A stretch of DNA of 64,000 nt from Ectothiorhodospira lacustris (GCF_022227845.1 NZ_JAJNQN010000008.1:62001-126000), one strand, 5' to 3'. Counted from the stretch's first letter, positions 10,981-19,438 are shown. A program made the numbers and translations. Notes: generated by a model not told the origin, from the letters alone.

Positions 10981-12174
10981 ATGGGCGATATCCTGGTCAT
11001 CAACAGCGGCTCATCCAGTCTCAAGTTCGCCCTGTTGGGCCAGGGGAAGGGCCTGTCACTGGATGCGCTTGCCGTCCATTATCAGGGACACTTCTCGGGG
11101 CTTGGGGGGCGGCAGGCCCGCCTGGTGATCCGGGATGGTCGCGGCCGGGCCATACGGGACGATCATCTGGTCGCCGAGGATGGGCGGTATGGCCACGCGG
11201 AGGCCCTGTCCGAGTTACTGGGCTGGATGGATGATGTTCCAGATTCCGGCCGGATCAGCGCCATTGGACATCGGATCGTCCATGGTGGGCGGCACTATCG
11301 CCGGCCCGCCCTGCTGGATGAAGGTGTCCTGACGGATCTGGAAGCCCTGATCCCTCTGGCACCGCTGCATCAGCCCCATGGCCTGGCGCCGGTTCGCAGT
11401 TTGTTTGCCCTGCGTCCGGACGTGCCCCAGGTGGCTTGCTTCGATACCAGTTTTCATACCACCCAGGCCGCGGTCGCCCAGGCCTTTGCCTTGCCCCGGC
11501 ATCTGACCGAGGCGGGTCTGATCCGCTATGGCTTCCATGGCCTGTCCTATGACTACATCAGCCGCCGCCTGCCGGAATATCTGGGCAGGCCGGAGACGGG
11601 CAGGGTGGTGGCGGCGCATCTTGGCAACGGCGCCAGCCTGTGTGCGATGCGTGATGGGGCCAGTGTGGCGTCCACCATGGGTTTCACCGCGCTGGACGGG
11701 TTGCCCATGGGAACCCGCTGCGGGACTATTGACCCCGGCGTGGTCCTGCATCTGCTGACCCATGAAAACATGACCCCCGAACAAGTGAGCGATCTTCTGT
11801 ACAAAAAATCAGGACTTTTTGGGGTTTCAGGTATCAGCGCGGACATGCGTGATCTGATCGATAATCAGACACCTTCGGCCAGGGAGGCGGTGGAACTGTT
11901 TACCTACCGCATTATCCGAGAACTCGGCAGTCACGCCGCCGCCTTGGGAGGGCTGGATCATCTGGTCTTCACGGCGGGTATCGGCGAACATGCCGCGCCG
12001 GTGCGCGCCATGGTGTGCAGAGGTTGCGAATGGTTGGGTGTTCGCCTTGATGAAGGACGCAATGAACAGGGAGAATTGTGCATCAGTACGGATGACAGTC
12101 CTGTGAAGGTCTGGGTGATTCCCACCGATGAAGAGCGCATGATCGCCTGGCATACCGCCCGTTGCTGTCCTTGA
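10981..12174 (+). CDS. ackA: Acetate kinase
   Basis: 397 residues, normal length for AckA. The N-terminal ASKHA motif ILVINSGSSSLKF, the central GFHGLSYDYIS and AHLGNGASLCA, and the C-terminal FTAGIGEHA are diagnostic. It makes acetate (or propionate/short acyl) and ATP from the acyl phosphate produced by the upstream phosphate acyltransferase, or runs in reverse to activate acetate. It is the last gene of the fabI operon, 3 bases after the fusion gene. The GS-SSLKF form is typical of acetate rather than butyrate kinases. Confidence 0.96.
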   Translation: MGDILVINSGSSSLKFALLGQGKGLSLDALAVHYQGHFSGLGGRQARLVIRDGRGRAIRDDHLVAEDGRYGHAEALSELLGWMDDVPDSGRISAIGHRIVHGGRHYRRPALLDEGVLTDLEALIPLAPLHQPHGLAPVRSLFALRPDVPQVACFDTSFHTTQAAVAQAFALPRHLTEAGLIRYGFHGLSYDYISRRLPEYLGRPETGRVVAAHLGNGASLCAMRDGASVASTMGFTALDGLPMGTRCGTIDPGVVLHLLTHENMTPEQVSDLLYKKSGLFGVSGISADMRDLIDNQTPSAREAVELFTYRIIRELGSHAAALGGLDHLVFTAGIGEHAAPVRAMVCRGCEWLGVRLDEGRNEQGELCISTDDSPVKVWVIPTDEERMIAWHTARCCP

Positions 12175-12197
12175 ATTCAAGGAAAAGCGGCACAGTC

Positions 12198-12250
12198 TTG
12201 ACTAGACTTTGGGGACCGGCTTAAACGGTTGCCGACCGTAGCGGCCGGTC
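12198..12250 (+). promoter_or_regulatory. Candidate promoter and nested hairpin before dodecin
   Basis: TTGACT at 12198 and TTAAAC at 12221 are separated by 17 bases, a weak sigma70-like pair. Overlapping it is a nested inverted repeat: GACCGGC (12214-12220) with GCCGGTC (12244-12250), and inside it ACGGT (12225-12229) with ACCGT (12235-12239). It could be an ackA terminator without a U-run or a structured leader for the dodecin gene. The role is not established. Confidence 0.35.
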
Positions 12251-12313
12251 ATCATGGAACCGAGAACCAAAAAATCTGCCACCGACCCAGGTCGAAAGGC
12301 GAGGAGTCTAGTC

Positions 12314-12520
12314 ATGAGCGTTTACAAGGTCATTGAACTGATCGGAACCAGCGAAAAGTCATGGGAAGATGCCGCCGCCCAGGCTGTGGCCAAGGCCCGC
12401 TCCAGCCTGCGTGAACTGCGTATTGTCGAAGTCAAAAAGTTGGACATGAAACTGGACGAGACCGGTGACATCGTGTGTTACCGAGCCCGGTTGAACGTGT
12501 CGTTCAAATACGAAGATTAG
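12314..12520 (+). CDS. Dodecin, flavin-storage protein
   Basis: 68 residues, the size of bacterial dodecins, which form hollow dodecamers that store or buffer flavins. The sequence has the beta-alpha-beta-beta layout: SVYKVIELIGTSEKSW, a helix of AAAQAVAKARSSL, then RIVEVKKLD and CYRARLNVSFKYE. The tryptophan in the first turn is a position that stacks on the flavin. The ATG at 12314 was chosen over an in-frame upstream ATG at 12254 because it has GAGGAG upstream and the protein begins exactly as in the family. Dodecin of Halorhodospira halophila, a related alkaliphile type, is a structural reference. Confidence 0.93.
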   Translation: MSVYKVIELIGTSEKSWEDAAAQAVAKARSSLRELRIVEVKKLDMKLDETGDIVCYRARLNVSFKYED

Positions 12521-12588
12521 ATTAGATGTTACCGCACTGTCGCCCCCGTCCCTTTGTCGGTTGCGGGTTGTGATCCCACCACTGCTCA

Positions 12589-12621
12589 CCCATGCCCGGC
12601 AAGCAGTGCTCCGGGCATGGG
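12589..12621. repeat. 11-bp perfect inverted repeat between dodecin and the RAYT gene
   Basis: CCCATGCCCGG (12589-12599) and CCGGGCATGGG (12611-12621) flank an 11-base loop. No T-run follows on either strand, so it is not a clear intrinsic terminator. It ends 42 bases from the end of the REP-associated transposase gene and could be a REP-type hairpin, or a shared 3' processing structure for the two convergent genes. Confidence 0.6.
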
Positions 12622-12662
12622 CACCGGGCGTGATGCGCAGAATCTGCGCTGCCGATTGTGGT

Positions 12663-13811
12663 TCAGGCCGCCCTTGACTGGAATACCTGTCTTGCCATGG
12701 CAATTCCTCGCATCCGCCGACACCGGCGTCGCCGAGCCAGTGCCGACAAGGTTTCCGCAGTGCCGATGGCCGGGCCGAAAGTTTTCAGCAGATGGTCGGC
12801 ATGACGGAGGAACTGCTGGGGTTCCATTCCAAGTCTAATCAGCAATCTGGGAGACTTCTCGGAAATGAAACCTCGCTTCATCGGGTGCACACAGCGTCCC
12901 AGGGTTTCACTCAGTTCAAGATAATCCTCCAGTGAGAATGGAATGGTCTGTTCAAAACGTCCCGATGCCTCAAAGGGCATCAGTGATGCCAACGGGATGG
13001 CCAGCAAGGATCTTTCCGGGCGCAAGGGGTTGTTTTCGCTGGCATGATCCCTGCCGGAACCGATTCTGTGGGGGGCGGGGGAGGGGGGTGTTTTCACGGG
13101 TGAAGAAGGCGATTCGGCAGCACTTTCAGTCTTGCCGGTGCTGTCACTCTTTCCATTATCCGGGGTGGTGGCATTCCTGATCCGTCTGGCAACGGACGTA
13201 TAGTCGCTGCGTTCCAGATCATCTGCGATCCCCGCACGTATCGGGTTTAGATCCACATAGGCCATCGCCGCCAGCAACGCCTGTTCATCCAGCAGTGCCT
13301 GACTCTTAAAACGTCCTTCCCAGAACCTTCCCTTGACGCCGTCCTCCTGATTGGCCTGTCTGGCGATGGACTCATTCAGTACCCGCATGAACCAGGAAAT
13401 GTCATGGAGGCGCGCCCTGTAAATCTCGGCAAGCTCTTCTACCTGGGCCATTTCCGCGGCACTCAGCCGAACCCTGTCGTCGGACAGGTAGCGCTGAACC
13501 GGGGCAGGGCCGGTAAAGAGCTGCGTCCATCGGACGAGGACTTGTTCAATGGTCCACGCATGGGTGCGGGAGAGGTCTACCCGGAGAACCACATGATAAT
13601 GGTTAGACATCACTGCGTAGGCGGCGATATCGATGGCGAAGACGGAGGACAGGGAAAGGATACGCCCTTCGATCCAGGCTCGACGGTGTGCGTAGTCGGC
13701 GCCGGTCAACGGATCCTTGCCGCATAGGAACGCCCTGCGCACGCAGCGGCTGACCACGTGATACCAGGGGGTCTCTTCAAGGCTGATGAGTGTGGCGCGA
13801 GGCTGAGTCAT
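12663..13811 (-). CDS. REP-associated tyrosine transposase (RAYT, Y1/HUH family)
   Basis: 382 residues. The N-terminal domain begins with WYHVVSRC and has the HUH motif in MSNHYHVVLRVD. After it come FWEGRFKSQALL and AYVDLNPIRAG, the RAYT signature that supplies the conserved tyrosine region. Residues 210-270 are a low-complexity Ser/Pro linker and the rest is a C-terminal extension. RAYTs are single-copy, domesticated transposases that act on REP/BIME palindromes. The gene has no terminal inverted repeats, so it is not an insertion sequence. It is convergent with dodecin. An AT-rich pocket (about 13840-13925) lies just upstream, unlike neighbouring DNA. Confidence 0.88.
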   Translation of the reverse strand: MTQPRATLISLEETPWYHVVSRCVRRAFLCGKDPLTGADYAHRRAWIEGRILSLSSVFAIDIAAYAVMSNHYHVVLRVDLSRTHAWTIEQVLVRWTQLFTGPAPVQRYLSDDRVRLSAAEMAQVEELAEIYRARLHDISWFMRVLNESIARQANQEDGVKGRFWEGRFKSQALLDEQALLAAMAYVDLNPIRAGIADDLERSDYTSVARRIRNATTPDNGKSDSTGKTESAAESPSSPVKTPPSPAPHRIGSGRDHASENNPLRPERSLLAIPLASLMPFEASGRFEQTIPFSLEDYLELSETLGRCVHPMKRGFISEKSPRLLIRLGMEPQQFLRHADHLLKTFGPAIGTAETLSALARRRRCRRMRGIAMARQVFQSRAA

Positions 13812-14049
13812 GTTGTGAGGATACCCTTCTTTTGGGTCTTTAGCAAATAAAGTGGGTGTCCTTTTTAAATAAATAAAACAACAAAAAACCTCATAAGTAC
13901 CAAAAAAATAAATTTAAGCGGGATTAATGCGCGTTGCTCACCAGACTTTCGTTGGAAACAGGATTTTTTCAGTGACCAAGGGCGTCTATGGTTTACGGGC
14001 AGGGCCGTCGTGGTCTGGTCAGTTTCACTCATATTATGGGGATTTCCGC

Positions 14050-14622
14050 ATGAAGCCTTTTTTCAGCCTTTCAGCCGCTCTGGCATTGGTTTCCGGGCTC
14101 GCCGTGGCCGAACCGGTGACTTACGACATCGATCCTACTCATACCTACCCGCGCTTTTCCTATAGCCACTTAGGGCTGTCCAGCCAGACAAGCCAGTTCA
14201 ATCAGACCAGTGGGACGGTGACCCTGGACAAAAGCGCCGGAACGGGGAAGGTGGATATCGTGATCGACATGACCTCGGTGGAAACCGGGTACGTCACCTT
14301 CAATGAACATATCCAGGGAGAGGATTTCTTTGATACCGCTCGGCATCCAGAGGCCGTGTTCCAGTCCAGCCAGGTCAATTTCCAGGATGGTCGCCCGGTG
14401 TCCATTGATGGCCATCTGACGCTGAAGGGTGTCACACTGCCAGTGACCCTGGAGGTGACTCACTTTGCTGCCATGACCCATCCCATGCTGGAAAGGCCCG
14501 CCATTGGGGCCCATGCCCATACCGTGGTCAAGCGCAGTGACTTCAGCGCGGACAAATTCGTACCCTATGTGAGCGATGAGGTCACCATCAGCATTTCCCT
14601 GGAGGCGGTGGTACCCGAGTAA
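14050..14622 (+). CDS. YceI-family periplasmic protein
   Basis: 190 residues with a signal peptide (KPFFSLSAALALVSGLAVA, cleavage before EPVTYD). The mature part is a lipocalin-like YceI beta-barrel, recognised by YDIDPTHTYPRFSYSHLG, DFFDTARHPEAVF and LTLKGVTLPVTLEV. YceI proteins bind polyisoprenoid lipids in the periplasm. The ATG at 14050 is preferred over an upstream ATG at 13927 because the signal peptide starts there. The 238-base gap upstream contains the AT-rich pocket next to the RAYT gene. It is convergent with urtE. Confidence 0.92.
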   Translation: MKPFFSLSAALALVSGLAVAEPVTYDIDPTHTYPRFSYSHLGLSSQTSQFNQTSGTVTLDKSAGTGKVDIVIDMTSVETGYVTFNEHIQGEDFFDTARHPEAVFQSSQVNFQDGRPVSIDGHLTLKGVTLPVTLEVTHFAAMTHPMLERPAIGAHAHTVVKRSDFSADKFVPYVSDEVTISISLEAVVPE

Positions 14623-14636
14623 GCAGTGCGCAGGCC

Positions 14637-14655
14637 GGCCGGGCGTTGCCCGGCC
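14637..14655. terminator. Short GC-rich hairpin between yceI and urtE
   Basis: GGCCGGGC and GCCCGGCC are separated by GTT, an 8-bp stem with a 3-base loop just 14 bases after the yceI stop. No good U-run follows in the + direction, so termination would be inefficient or assisted. It is the only structure seen between the two convergent genes. Confidence 0.45.
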
Positions 14656-14741
14656 ACTTCAAAAAACATTCGCGCACTTGGGCATGAGCCTCTCGCGGGA
14701 GGAATCCTGAGGGCTTTGACTTTTATGCATGGGCGAGGATG

Positions 14742-15437
14742 TCAAACGTTGAGATAACGCTGAATCAGCTCATCACCCAAGTCTTTCATGAGACCCTGTG
14801 CCTGCACACACCCCTTTTCCATCAGAAAGAACTCATCGGCGAAACGTCGGGCGAAGGGCAGTTTTTGCTCCACCAACAGCACGGAAATACCCATCTCGGT
14901 CTGCAGCTTGCGGATCACCTCGCCGATCTGGCGCACGATATTGGGCTGGATACCTTCACCCGGCTCGTCCAGGATCAGCAACCTGGGGTCCAGCACCAGG
15001 GCACGACCAATGGCCAGCTGCTGCTGCTGCCCACCGGACAGATCCCCGCCTCGGCGATGGCGCATTTCCTTGAGCACCGGAAACAGTTCATAGATGTAAG
15101 CCGGTACCTGCCGCCGCCGATCCCGGCGGGAGGTCAGCGGCAGACGCAGGTTTTCTTCCACCGTGAGCAGGGAAAAGATCTCTCGGCCCTGGGGAACATA
15201 ACCGATGCCGGAACGGGCGCGGGCCTCAACGCTAAGGCGATCGATGCGCTGGTCCCCCAGATGGATCTCCCCCTCGCGCATCGGCAGCAACCCCATGATG
15301 CATTTGAGCAGGGTGGTCTTACCCGCACCATTGCGCCCCATGATGCAAGCCACCCGGCCCGGGGTGGTGGACAGGGATAAATCCCACAGGATGTGACTTT
15401 GCCCGTAATACTGATTCAGACCATGGATACGAATCAT
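14742..15437 (-). CDS. urtE: Urea ABC transporter ATP-binding subunit UrtE
   Basis: 231 residues, a LivF-like ATPase. It has Walker A GRNGAGKTT, signature LSGGQQQQLAIGRAL and Walker B LLILDEP followed by GEGIQPNIV, which is typical of UrtE. It drives high-affinity urea import together with UrtD. It overlaps urtD by 4 bases and is the last gene of urtBCDE. No urease genes follow; the operon ends here, facing yceI. Confidence 0.93.
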   Translation of the reverse strand: MIRIHGLNQYYGQSHILWDLSLSTTPGRVACIMGRNGAGKTTLLKCIMGLLPMREGEIHLGDQRIDRLSVEARARSGIGYVPQGREIFSLLTVEENLRLPLTSRRDRRRQVPAYIYELFPVLKEMRHRRGGDLSGGQQQQLAIGRALVLDPRLLILDEPGEGIQPNIVRQIGEVIRKLQTEMGISVLLVEQKLPFARRFADEFFLMEKGCVQAQGLMKDLGDELIQRYLNV

Positions 15438-16276
15438 GCCTCTTCTCCCAGATAGACCTCAATGACCCTGGGATCACCGGACACCCGGTCCATGCTGCCT
15501 TCTGCCAGTACGGACCCCTGATGCAGCACGGTCACCCGTCGGGCGATGGAACGGACGAAGGCCATGTCATGTTCCACCACGATCACGGTATGACGTCCCG
15601 ACAGGGAGGTCAGGAGTTCGGCCGTGCGCTCTGTTTCCTCGGCGGTCATACCGGCCACCGGTTCATCCACTAGTAGCACCATGGGGTTCTGCATCAGCAG
15701 CATGCCGATCTCCAGCCACTGCTTCTGACCGTGAGAAAGGGCCCCGGCAAGTCGTGTCGGCAGAGCACCCAGACCGATGAGTCCAAGCACATAGTCCAGG
15801 CGTTCCTTTTGTTGCGCACTCAGCTGGAAACCCAGACTGACCCAGGTGGACTTGTCCGAGGCCAGAGACAGTTCCAGGTTTTCGAACACGGTGAGAGCTT
15901 CAAAAACCGTGGGTTTCTGAAACTTGCGCCCGATGCCGCCCCGGGCAATCTGGTACTCCGAAAGTTTTTGCAGATCGATGCGCTGACCGAAATAGATCTG
16001 TCCTTCGTCGGCCCGGGTCTTGCCGGTGATCACATCCATCATGGTGGTCTTGCCGGCCCCGTTGGGCCCGATGATGCAGCGCAGTTCACCGGCATCCACC
16101 GCCAGGTTCAGGCGATTGAGGGCACGAAAACCGTCAAAACTGACCGAAACATCTTCCAGATAGAGAATGGGGCCGTGGGACAGATCCACCGGCTGCTCAA
16201 AATCCGGCGGAGGTAGCATGAAATCAAAAACCTGATCCCGGCGCATCAGCGCCCGCGTATCCTTGAGCAGGCTCAT
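15434..16276 (-). CDS. urtD: Urea ABC transporter ATP-binding subunit UrtD
   Basis: 280 residues with the N-terminal extension characteristic of UrtD (DFMLPPPDFEQPVDLSHG), which separates it from LivG. Walker A is GPNGAGKTT, the signature is LSHGQKQWLEIGMLL and Walker B is MVLLVDEP, followed by AGMTAEE. It pairs with UrtE to power the UrtB/UrtC permease. It overlaps urtC and urtE by 4 bases each, so the three are translationally coupled. Confidence 0.95.
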   Translation of the reverse strand: MSLLKDTRALMRRDQVFDFMLPPPDFEQPVDLSHGPILYLEDVSVSFDGFRALNRLNLAVDAGELRCIIGPNGAGKTTMMDVITGKTRADEGQIYFGQRIDLQKLSEYQIARGGIGRKFQKPTVFEALTVFENLELSLASDKSTWVSLGFQLSAQQKERLDYVLGLIGLGALPTRLAGALSHGQKQWLEIGMLLMQNPMVLLVDEPVAGMTAEETERTAELLTSLSGRHTVIVVEHDMAFVRSIARRVTVLHQGSVLAEGSMDRVSGDPRVIEVYLGEEA

Positions 16277-17385
16277 TGTTCATCTCCCTTGGGTTTGCGT
16301 GATGTCCATTGCCCCAGGGTGCGGAAAACACCGGCAATCCCCCGGGGCAGGAACAGGGTGACCAGGACGAACAGGATACCCAGCGCGAACAACCAGACCT
16401 CCGGATACACCGTGGTGAACCAGGTCTTGGCGCCGTTGACCGAAAAGGCACCGATGATGGCCCCGAACAGGGAGCCTCGCCCCCCGACGGCCACCCACAG
16501 CACCGCCTCAATGGAAGCGATGGGGGAGAACTCGCCGGGATTGATGATGCCCACCTGGGGGACATATAGGGCGCCGGCGATGCCCGCCAGCATGGCGGAA
16601 AAGACGAACAACCAAAGCTTGTAGGATTCCACCTGATAGCCGGCAAACCGGGTGCGACTCTCTGCGTCCCGGATCGCCATCAGCACGCGGCCGAAACGGG
16701 ACGTGATGATGTATCGGCATATCAGGTAGGCCCCGATCAGGCAAAGTCCGCTGATGACGAACAGGGTGACCCGGGTCTGACGGGCGGTGATGTCAAAGCC
16801 GAGGATGTCCTTGAAATCCGTCAGTCCGTTATTGCCGCCAAAGCCCAGTTCGTTGCGGAAGAAAGCCAGCATCAAGGCAAAGACCAGGGCTTGGGTAATG
16901 ATGGCAAAGTACACCCCGGAGACCCGTGAACGAAACGCCATCCATCCGAACACCAGCGCCAGCAGGCCGGGCACCAGCATCACCATCAACAGGGCAAACC
17001 AGAACTGGTCAAAACCCTGCCAGTACCAGGGCAGGCTGTCGTAGTTCATGAAGACCATGAAGTCCGGCAGTTCCGGATTTCCGTAGACACCTCGGTCACC
17101 GATCTGGCGGGTGAGGTACATACCCATGACGTAGCCCCCCAGCCCGAAGAAGGCCCCATGCCCCAGGGACAGAATGCCCGCATACCCCCAGATCAGATCG
17201 ATGGCCAGGGCCAGCAGGGCAAAGCACAGGAATTTGCCCAGCAGGGTTACGGTGAAGGTGGACACGTGCAAGGGCGAGTCCGCGGGTAACAGTAGGTTGC
17301 CGATGGGCACATAGATGATCAGGGCCGTCAGTAAGGCCAGGACGATGAGGCCGCCACGGTCACTCAATAGTAGTCGGGTGAGCAT
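16273..17385 (-). CDS. urtC: Urea ABC transporter permease UrtC
   Basis: 370 residues, a LivM-like permease with about nine hydrophobic segments. The segment DLIWGYAGILSLGHGAFFGLGGYVMGM and the long loop with ELPDFMVFMNYDSLPWYWQ are typical of UrtC. It forms the urea channel with UrtB in the inner membrane. It starts 3 bases after the urtB stop and overlaps urtD by 4 bases. Confidence 0.95.
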   Translation of the reverse strand: MLTRLLLSDRGGLIVLALLTALIIYVPIGNLLLPADSPLHVSTFTVTLLGKFLCFALLALAIDLIWGYAGILSLGHGAFFGLGGYVMGMYLTRQIGDRGVYGNPELPDFMVFMNYDSLPWYWQGFDQFWFALLMVMLVPGLLALVFGWMAFRSRVSGVYFAIITQALVFALMLAFFRNELGFGGNNGLTDFKDILGFDITARQTRVTLFVISGLCLIGAYLICRYIITSRFGRVLMAIRDAESRTRFAGYQVESYKLWLFVFSAMLAGIAGALYVPQVGIINPGEFSPIASIEAVLWVAVGGRGSLFGAIIGAFSVNGAKTWFTTVYPEVWLFALGILFVLVTLFLPRGIAGVFRTLGQWTSRKPKGDEQ

Positions 17386-17388
17386 GGA

Positions 17389-18741
17389 TCAGACCTCCGC
17401 GCTGCGACCCTTCTGGGGGAACAGACCCCGGGGCCGATACTGGATGAACAAAATGATGAAGATGAGCAAGAAGATCTTGGCCAGCACCGCACCGGCAAAG
17501 GGCTCCATGAACTTGGTCATGACCCCGAGCCCCAGCGCGCCCACGAAGGTGCCCCAGATGTTGCCCACGCCACCGAAGACCACCACCATGAAGGAATCCA
17601 CGATGTAGGACTGCCCCATGTTGGGACCCACATTGGTGAGTTGAGCCAGGGCCACGCCGGCCACGCCGGCGATACCGGCGCCCAGGCCGAAGGTCATGGC
17701 GTCCACCCAACTGGCGCGGACACCGAGAGCACGGGCCATGGTCCGATTCTGGGACACCGCCCGCACCTTCAGCCCCAGGGTGGTGCGCTTGAGAATGAGC
17801 AGCAAGGCCAGGAACACCAGCAGAGCAAAGATGAGTATGTAGATGCGATTCCAGGTGAGCGACAGCACCGGATTCACCGCCAGGGAACCGCTGATCCACT
17901 CCGGCGAGGCCACGGCCTGGTTCAACGGGGAAAACAGGCTTCTGACCGCCTGTTGCAGGATCAGGCTCAGGCCGAAGGTGGCCAGCAGGGTCTCCAGGGG
18001 GCGACCGTAGAGGAACTGGATGATGCCCCGCTCCATGGCCACGCCCACCAGGCCGGATACAAGAAAGGCGGCGGGGATGGCCAGCAGCAGGGCGGCGGTC
18101 AGGTTGCCCGGCATCAGGGTCTGCAGGAACCAGGTGGTATAGGCGCCGATCATGATCAACTCCCCATGGGCCATGTTGATCACCCCCATGACGCCGAAGG
18201 TGATGGCCAATCCCAGGGCAGCCAGCAGCAGCACCGAGCCCAGGCTCAGGCCGAAGAACAGGTTTTCCGTAAAACGGTAAAAGGCGATCCGGGTTTGAAT
18301 GGCTTCCAGGGTTTCCACCGCGCGCTGACGCACGATGGGATCCGGGTCCTGCTCGGCCACGGTGCCGACCGTGGATCGGACCACCGCCAGCAGGGAACCC
18401 CGCAGACGTTCCAGGGCCTCCAGGCGTACCTGCGCGTCCTCGTGGCGCAGCAATCCCACTGCCCGGGTGATCTCCAGGGCATCGATGACCCGGGGATGTT
18501 CTTCCACCAGCAGGCGGGATTCGATCAGCGCCATCTGCTCCGGTCCCAGCGATCCGCGCATCAGGCGCTCACTGGCCAATATCCGTCGCTGGGGCAGGGT
18601 ATGGTTCATGTCCGCCATGGCGGCGAGATCCCGCAACAGATTGCGCATGGGATTGTTGATGGGCACCGCTCGGGCGCCCGCCGGGACCCCGTCGGCGAGG
18701 ACTTCAGACGTGCACTGAATTCGTGCTGTGCCGACAGTCAT
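17389..18741 (-). CDS. urtB: Urea ABC transporter permease UrtB, with shortened N-terminal domain
   Basis: 450 residues. From about residue 150 it is a LivH-like permease (GLAITFGVMGVINMAHGEL). Before that lies a HEAT-like helical region (LEITRAVGLLRHEDAQVR and following). Proteobacterial UrtB is usually about 520 residues, starting with a signal peptide and further repeats; this one lacks that first part. An in-frame stop lies about 40 bases upstream, so the missing part is not simply an overlooked start. The ATG at 18741 is used (a TTG precedes it). No urtA binding protein precedes it; the next gene is divergent. Function could be reduced or depend on a urtA elsewhere. Confidence 0.88.
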   Translation of the reverse strand: MTVGTARIQCTSEVLADGVPAGARAVPINNPMRNLLRDLAAMADMNHTLPQRRILASERLMRGSLGPEQMALIESRLLVEEHPRVIDALEITRAVGLLRHEDAQVRLEALERLRGSLLAVVRSTVGTVAEQDPDPIVRQRAVETLEAIQTRIAFYRFTENLFFGLSLGSVLLLAALGLAITFGVMGVINMAHGELIMIGAYTTWFLQTLMPGNLTAALLLAIPAAFLVSGLVGVAMERGIIQFLYGRPLETLLATFGLSLILQQAVRSLFSPLNQAVASPEWISGSLAVNPVLSLTWNRIYILIFALLVFLALLLILKRTTLGLKVRAVSQNRTMARALGVRASWVDAMTFGLGAGIAGVAGVALAQLTNVGPNMGQSYIVDSFMVVVFGGVGNIWGTFVGALGLGVMTKFMEPFAGAVLAKIFLLIFIILFIQYRPRGLFPQKGRSAEV

Positions 18742-18822
18742 CAATAACCTGGGGGCCGCAATCTGATACCCTTTGCAAGCTCAGGTTTTTAACCTCATTT
18801 CAACAACGTGGAGGCGCAGGGC

Positions 18823-19314
18823 GTGCAGCAGAATGAACGCAGTGACATCATCGTCCGAGCAGGAGGCGGGGCTGCCATGGTGGTGGCGGCATTGCTGATG
18901 GCCGGCTGTAGCCAGAAGGTTTCGGATGAAGGTTTTTTCGGGGTCTGGACAGTGGAGGGCTTTACCACCACGGAAGATGCCGCACTGACCGAAGAAGAGA
19001 CGCAGGCCCTGGTGGGTCGCAACGGTGTGTATTCGAAACATATCGCTCATTTCGAGGATATTCAGTGCCTCAAGCCCGGGTATGTGGTCCACGCCCTTGA
19101 GCCGGAGGCCTTTGTCGAGCACTACGGCATCACGCCGCAGGCATTGGGCTTTCCAGAGGGGGAGGTGACCACGGTGGAGATCACCTGTTTCGACACGCCG
19201 CTGGAGGAACCCATGAGCCTCCTGCTCAAGGGTGAGGAGACACTGATCACCGCCTGGAATGGCGTATTTTTCGAAGCTCGGCGCAAGACAGGCGCTCCCC
19301 TGTCGGCACGCTGA
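18823..19314 (+). CDS. Putative lipoprotein of unknown function
   Basis: 163 residues from GTG at 18823, which has GGAGG 8 bases upstream; an earlier GTG at 18808 would overlap that site. The N-terminus carries a lipoprotein signal with lipobox LMAGC, so the protein is probably acylated and membrane-anchored. The mature part (DEGFFGVWTVEGF and following) is a compact acidic domain with two further cysteines. No family is recognised. It is divergent from urtB with about 80 bases between them, which must hold both promoters. Confidence 0.75.
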   Translation: MQQNERSDIIVRAGGGAAMVVAALLMAGCSQKVSDEGFFGVWTVEGFTTTEDAALTEEETQALVGRNGVYSKHIAHFEDIQCLKPGYVVHALEPEAFVEHYGITPQALGFPEGEVTTVEITCFDTPLEEPMSLLLKGEETLITAWNGVFFEARRKTGAPLSAR

Positions 19315-19324
19315 AAGTCCCTGA

Positions 19325-19357
19325 CAAAAAAACGCCCACCAGACACATTGGTGGGCG
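19325..19357 (-). terminator. Rho-independent terminator of the phasin gene
   Basis: CGCCCACCA (19333-19341) pairs with TGGTGGGCG (19349-19357) across a 7-base loop. On the minus strand the stem is followed at once by a run of seven T. It lies about 80 bases after the phasin stop. It also sits 18 bases past the lipoprotein stop, but lacks a U-run in that direction. Confidence 0.88.
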
Positions 19358-19438
19358 CAGGGGATAGTGCGGATAGGATAGGAGAAAACAACCTACGGGC
19401 GTCCCTGCCCATGACACAATCCTGGTCTGAAGAAAAAA

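Noticed and set aside
14742-18741. Branched-chain amino acid (Liv) transporter
   Set aside because: UrtD's N-terminal extension, UrtB's HEAT-like domain and the UrtC loop are specific to the urea system.
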